Below are positions 6,335-7,179 of a stretch of 7,179 bases of DNA, one piece after another (position 1 is the first letter of the stretch; the number at the start of each line of letters is the position of its first letter). The notes under the pieces are model-generated. The model was not told where the DNA came from, did not search any database, and saw only the letters and a list, made by a program, of their open reading frames with translations. The position numbers were made by a program, and so were the translations under genes. The stretch comes from Streptococcaceae bacterium (lineage in GTDB: Bacteria; Bacillota; Bacilli; Lactobacillales; Streptococcaceae), in the NCBI GenBank assembly GCA_031279745.1, contig JAITHN010000153.1:1-7179 (forward strand). Direction: 5' to 3'.

Positions 6335-6937
6335 TTATTTATTGTAAACTTTGATTAACGTTGGCGTGATAAGTCCAACAAGTATAGCCGCAAGAACAGC
6401 TTCTGCAACAGAGTTTGTCGCAACGATAGAAGTAAGCAAGATTTGAAGGTTCCATCCTAAAACTTTTCCGAAGAAGAGGAAGATGGCGCCCAATACGAAT
6501 ATCGTATTTGTAGCTGAACCGAGGAAACCAGCAATACCAAGCGAAAGTGGGTTTCTTAGTCCTGATTTTTCAACAGCTTTGTACACGAAGTAAGGAAGAA
6601 CACCTACTAGGATACGTGGAACGACGGCGATTAGAAGTGCGCGTAAGTCTCCGCTTTCACTTCCTGGAACCGTTTGAAACGGACTGAAGAGGAAATTTGT
6701 TGGTCCAGCAGTAACGGTTGCAACAAAGACTGAAGTGAATCCCCACCATGTTCCGATAATTGCTCCAAGTTTTGGTCCAAGTACGATTGAAGCAATGATC
6801 ACTGGGACATGAAGAATAGTCGGTTTAATCGGGAAAGGCCAGAACGCCAAAAAGATCTGGTTGAAAGCTGCAAGGACAGCAATGGTTGCAACGAACATTG
6901 CAATGATTGCAAGTTTTTTTGTTTTTTCGTTTCTCAT
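6335..6937 (-). CDS. panT: ECF transporter S component, probably pantothenate-specific PanT
   Basis: This small integral membrane protein of 200 residues is the substrate-binding part of an energy-coupling-factor vitamin importer. It would need the shared EcfA-EcfA'-EcfT module, which is not in this window. Six hydrophobic helices can be drawn at about 8-28, 40-55, 58-75, 101-120, 130-155 and 165-192, after a positively charged start (MRNEKTKK). Helix 1 holds an AxxxA motif (A13/A17), as S components use to dock on EcfT. The stretches KPTILHVPVIIASIVLGPKLGAIIG, FLFSPFQTVPGSESG and VPRILVGVLPYFVYK are what I recall of the COG4684/PanT group. The family call is firm, but the pantothenate specificity is from memory of the family and less sure. 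The ATG (6937-6935) follows AAAGGAG on the minus strand at 5-base spacing. No vitamin riboswitch is evident in its short leader. Confidence 0.82.
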   Translation of the reverse strand: MRNEKTKKLAIIAMFVATIAVLAAFNQIFLAFWPFPIKPTILHVPVIIASIVLGPKLGAIIGTWWGFTSVFVATVTAGPTNFLFSPFQTVPGSESGDLRALLIAVVPRILVGVLPYFVYKAVEKSGLRNPLSLGIAGFLGSATNTIFVLGAIFLFFGKVLGWNLQILLTSIVATNSVAEAVLAAILVGLITPTLIKVYNK

Positions 6938-7009
6938 GATTTCTCCTTTATTGGTTACGCTAATAGATGAATTGCTATAAGATAACGTTTGGAATTTTAA
7001 TACTTTGTT

Positions 7010-7038
7010 ATTTTATACATAAAAGATTGAAAAGACAA
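7010..7038 (-). promoter_or_regulatory. Promoter of the ECF S-component gene
   Basis: On the minus strand the -35 box TTGTCT (7038-7033) is followed by a 17-bp spacer and the -10 box TAAAAT (7015-7010). An overlapping TGTATAAA is an alternative -10 region. Transcription would begin near 7003, giving a leader of about 65 nt. Confidence 0.6.
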
Positions 7039-7049
7039 GAGACTCACTG

Positions 7050-7061
7050 TGAAAATTTTCA
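7050..7061. repeat. 12-bp perfect palindrome between divergent promoters
   Basis: TGAAAATTTTCA reads the same on both strands. It lies just upstream of the minus-strand promoter (7010-7038) and about 70 bp upstream of the plus-strand -10 box. The surrounding DNA is A-rich, so it may be chance, but its position suits an operator. Confidence 0.4.
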
Positions 7062-7129
7062 AAAAAAATGAAAAAAGGTTTCAAAAAAATGATTTGGAAC
7101 GCACAACCATTCATTTACGCGCAGTTTTT

Positions 7130-7138
7130 TGATAAAAT
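7130..7138 (+). promoter_or_regulatory. Extended -10 promoter of the gene at 7160
   Basis: TGATAAAAT is an extended -10 element (TG at 7130-7131, box at 7133-7138). The -35 region at 17-bp spacing, TTCATT (7110-7115), is poor. Transcription would begin near 7145 with a leader of about 15 nt. Confidence 0.5.
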
Positions 7139-7159
7139 AAATACACAGGAAGGTAGATT

Positions 7160-7179
7160 ATGCAAAATATTATTGAGTT
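7160..7179 (+). CDS. Start of an unidentified gene, cut by the right edge
   Basis: An ATG at 7160 follows the strong ribosome binding site AGGAAGG (7147-7153) and an extended -10 promoter. Only MQNIIE plus part of a Leu or Phe codon is visible. This is too little to identify a protein. A start of this form would suit several families, including undecaprenyl-diphosphatase UppP, but that is only a guess. The promoter and binding site make a real gene likely. Confidence 0.6.

Overview
The window looks like a piece of a low-GC Firmicute chromosome, most likely from the order Lactobacillales. The short NrdG reads like the streptococcal/enterococcal type. Promoters are Bacillus-like, with TTGnnn/TAnAAT boxes and extended -10 elements. 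Ribosome binding sites are strong AGGAGG-like sequences, and there is a good match to the CcpA cre consensus. The genus cannot be fixed from this sequence.

Layout from left to right: (1) the 3' end of ligA (NAD-dependent DNA ligase) runs off the left edge and ends at 926. (2) A gene-free gap of about 300 bp follows, carrying a 47-bp tandem repeat. (3) A class II tRNA-Leu with anticodon AAG (1241-1326) has its own promoter and terminator. (4) nrdG, the activase of the anaerobic ribonucleotide reductase (1446-2048), stands without nrdD and ends in a long hairpin terminator. (5) rny, encoding ribonuclease Y (2330-3961), has its own promoter, a strongly structured leader and a perfect intrinsic terminator. 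(6) An array of about four 27-28-bp tandem repeats (3993-4103) lies between the rny terminator and the next promoter. (7) A 674-residue GH77 4-alpha-glucanotransferase (4184-6208) resembles the plant/Bacteroidetes DPE2 type rather than classical MalQ, and has a cre-like operator at its start of transcription. (8) A convergent gene on the minus strand (6335-6937) encodes a small six-helix ECF transporter S component, probably PanT; it shares a bidirectional terminator with the glucanotransferase gene. (9) A divergent intergenic region leads to the first codons of a plus-strand gene at 7160 that is cut by the right edge.

The genes look like a run of single-gene transcription units, not one operon or a defence or mobile island. 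Terminators or promoters separate almost every gene. They cover general housekeeping: DNA joining, translation, anaerobic dNTP synthesis, mRNA decay, maltodextrin metabolism and vitamin uptake. No transposase, integrase, phage gene, CRISPR array or toxin-antitoxin pair is visible. The least expected items are the DPE2-like enzyme without starch-binding domains, the two unrelated-looking tandem repeat arrays in intergenic DNA, and the rny leader with two mutually exclusive hairpins.
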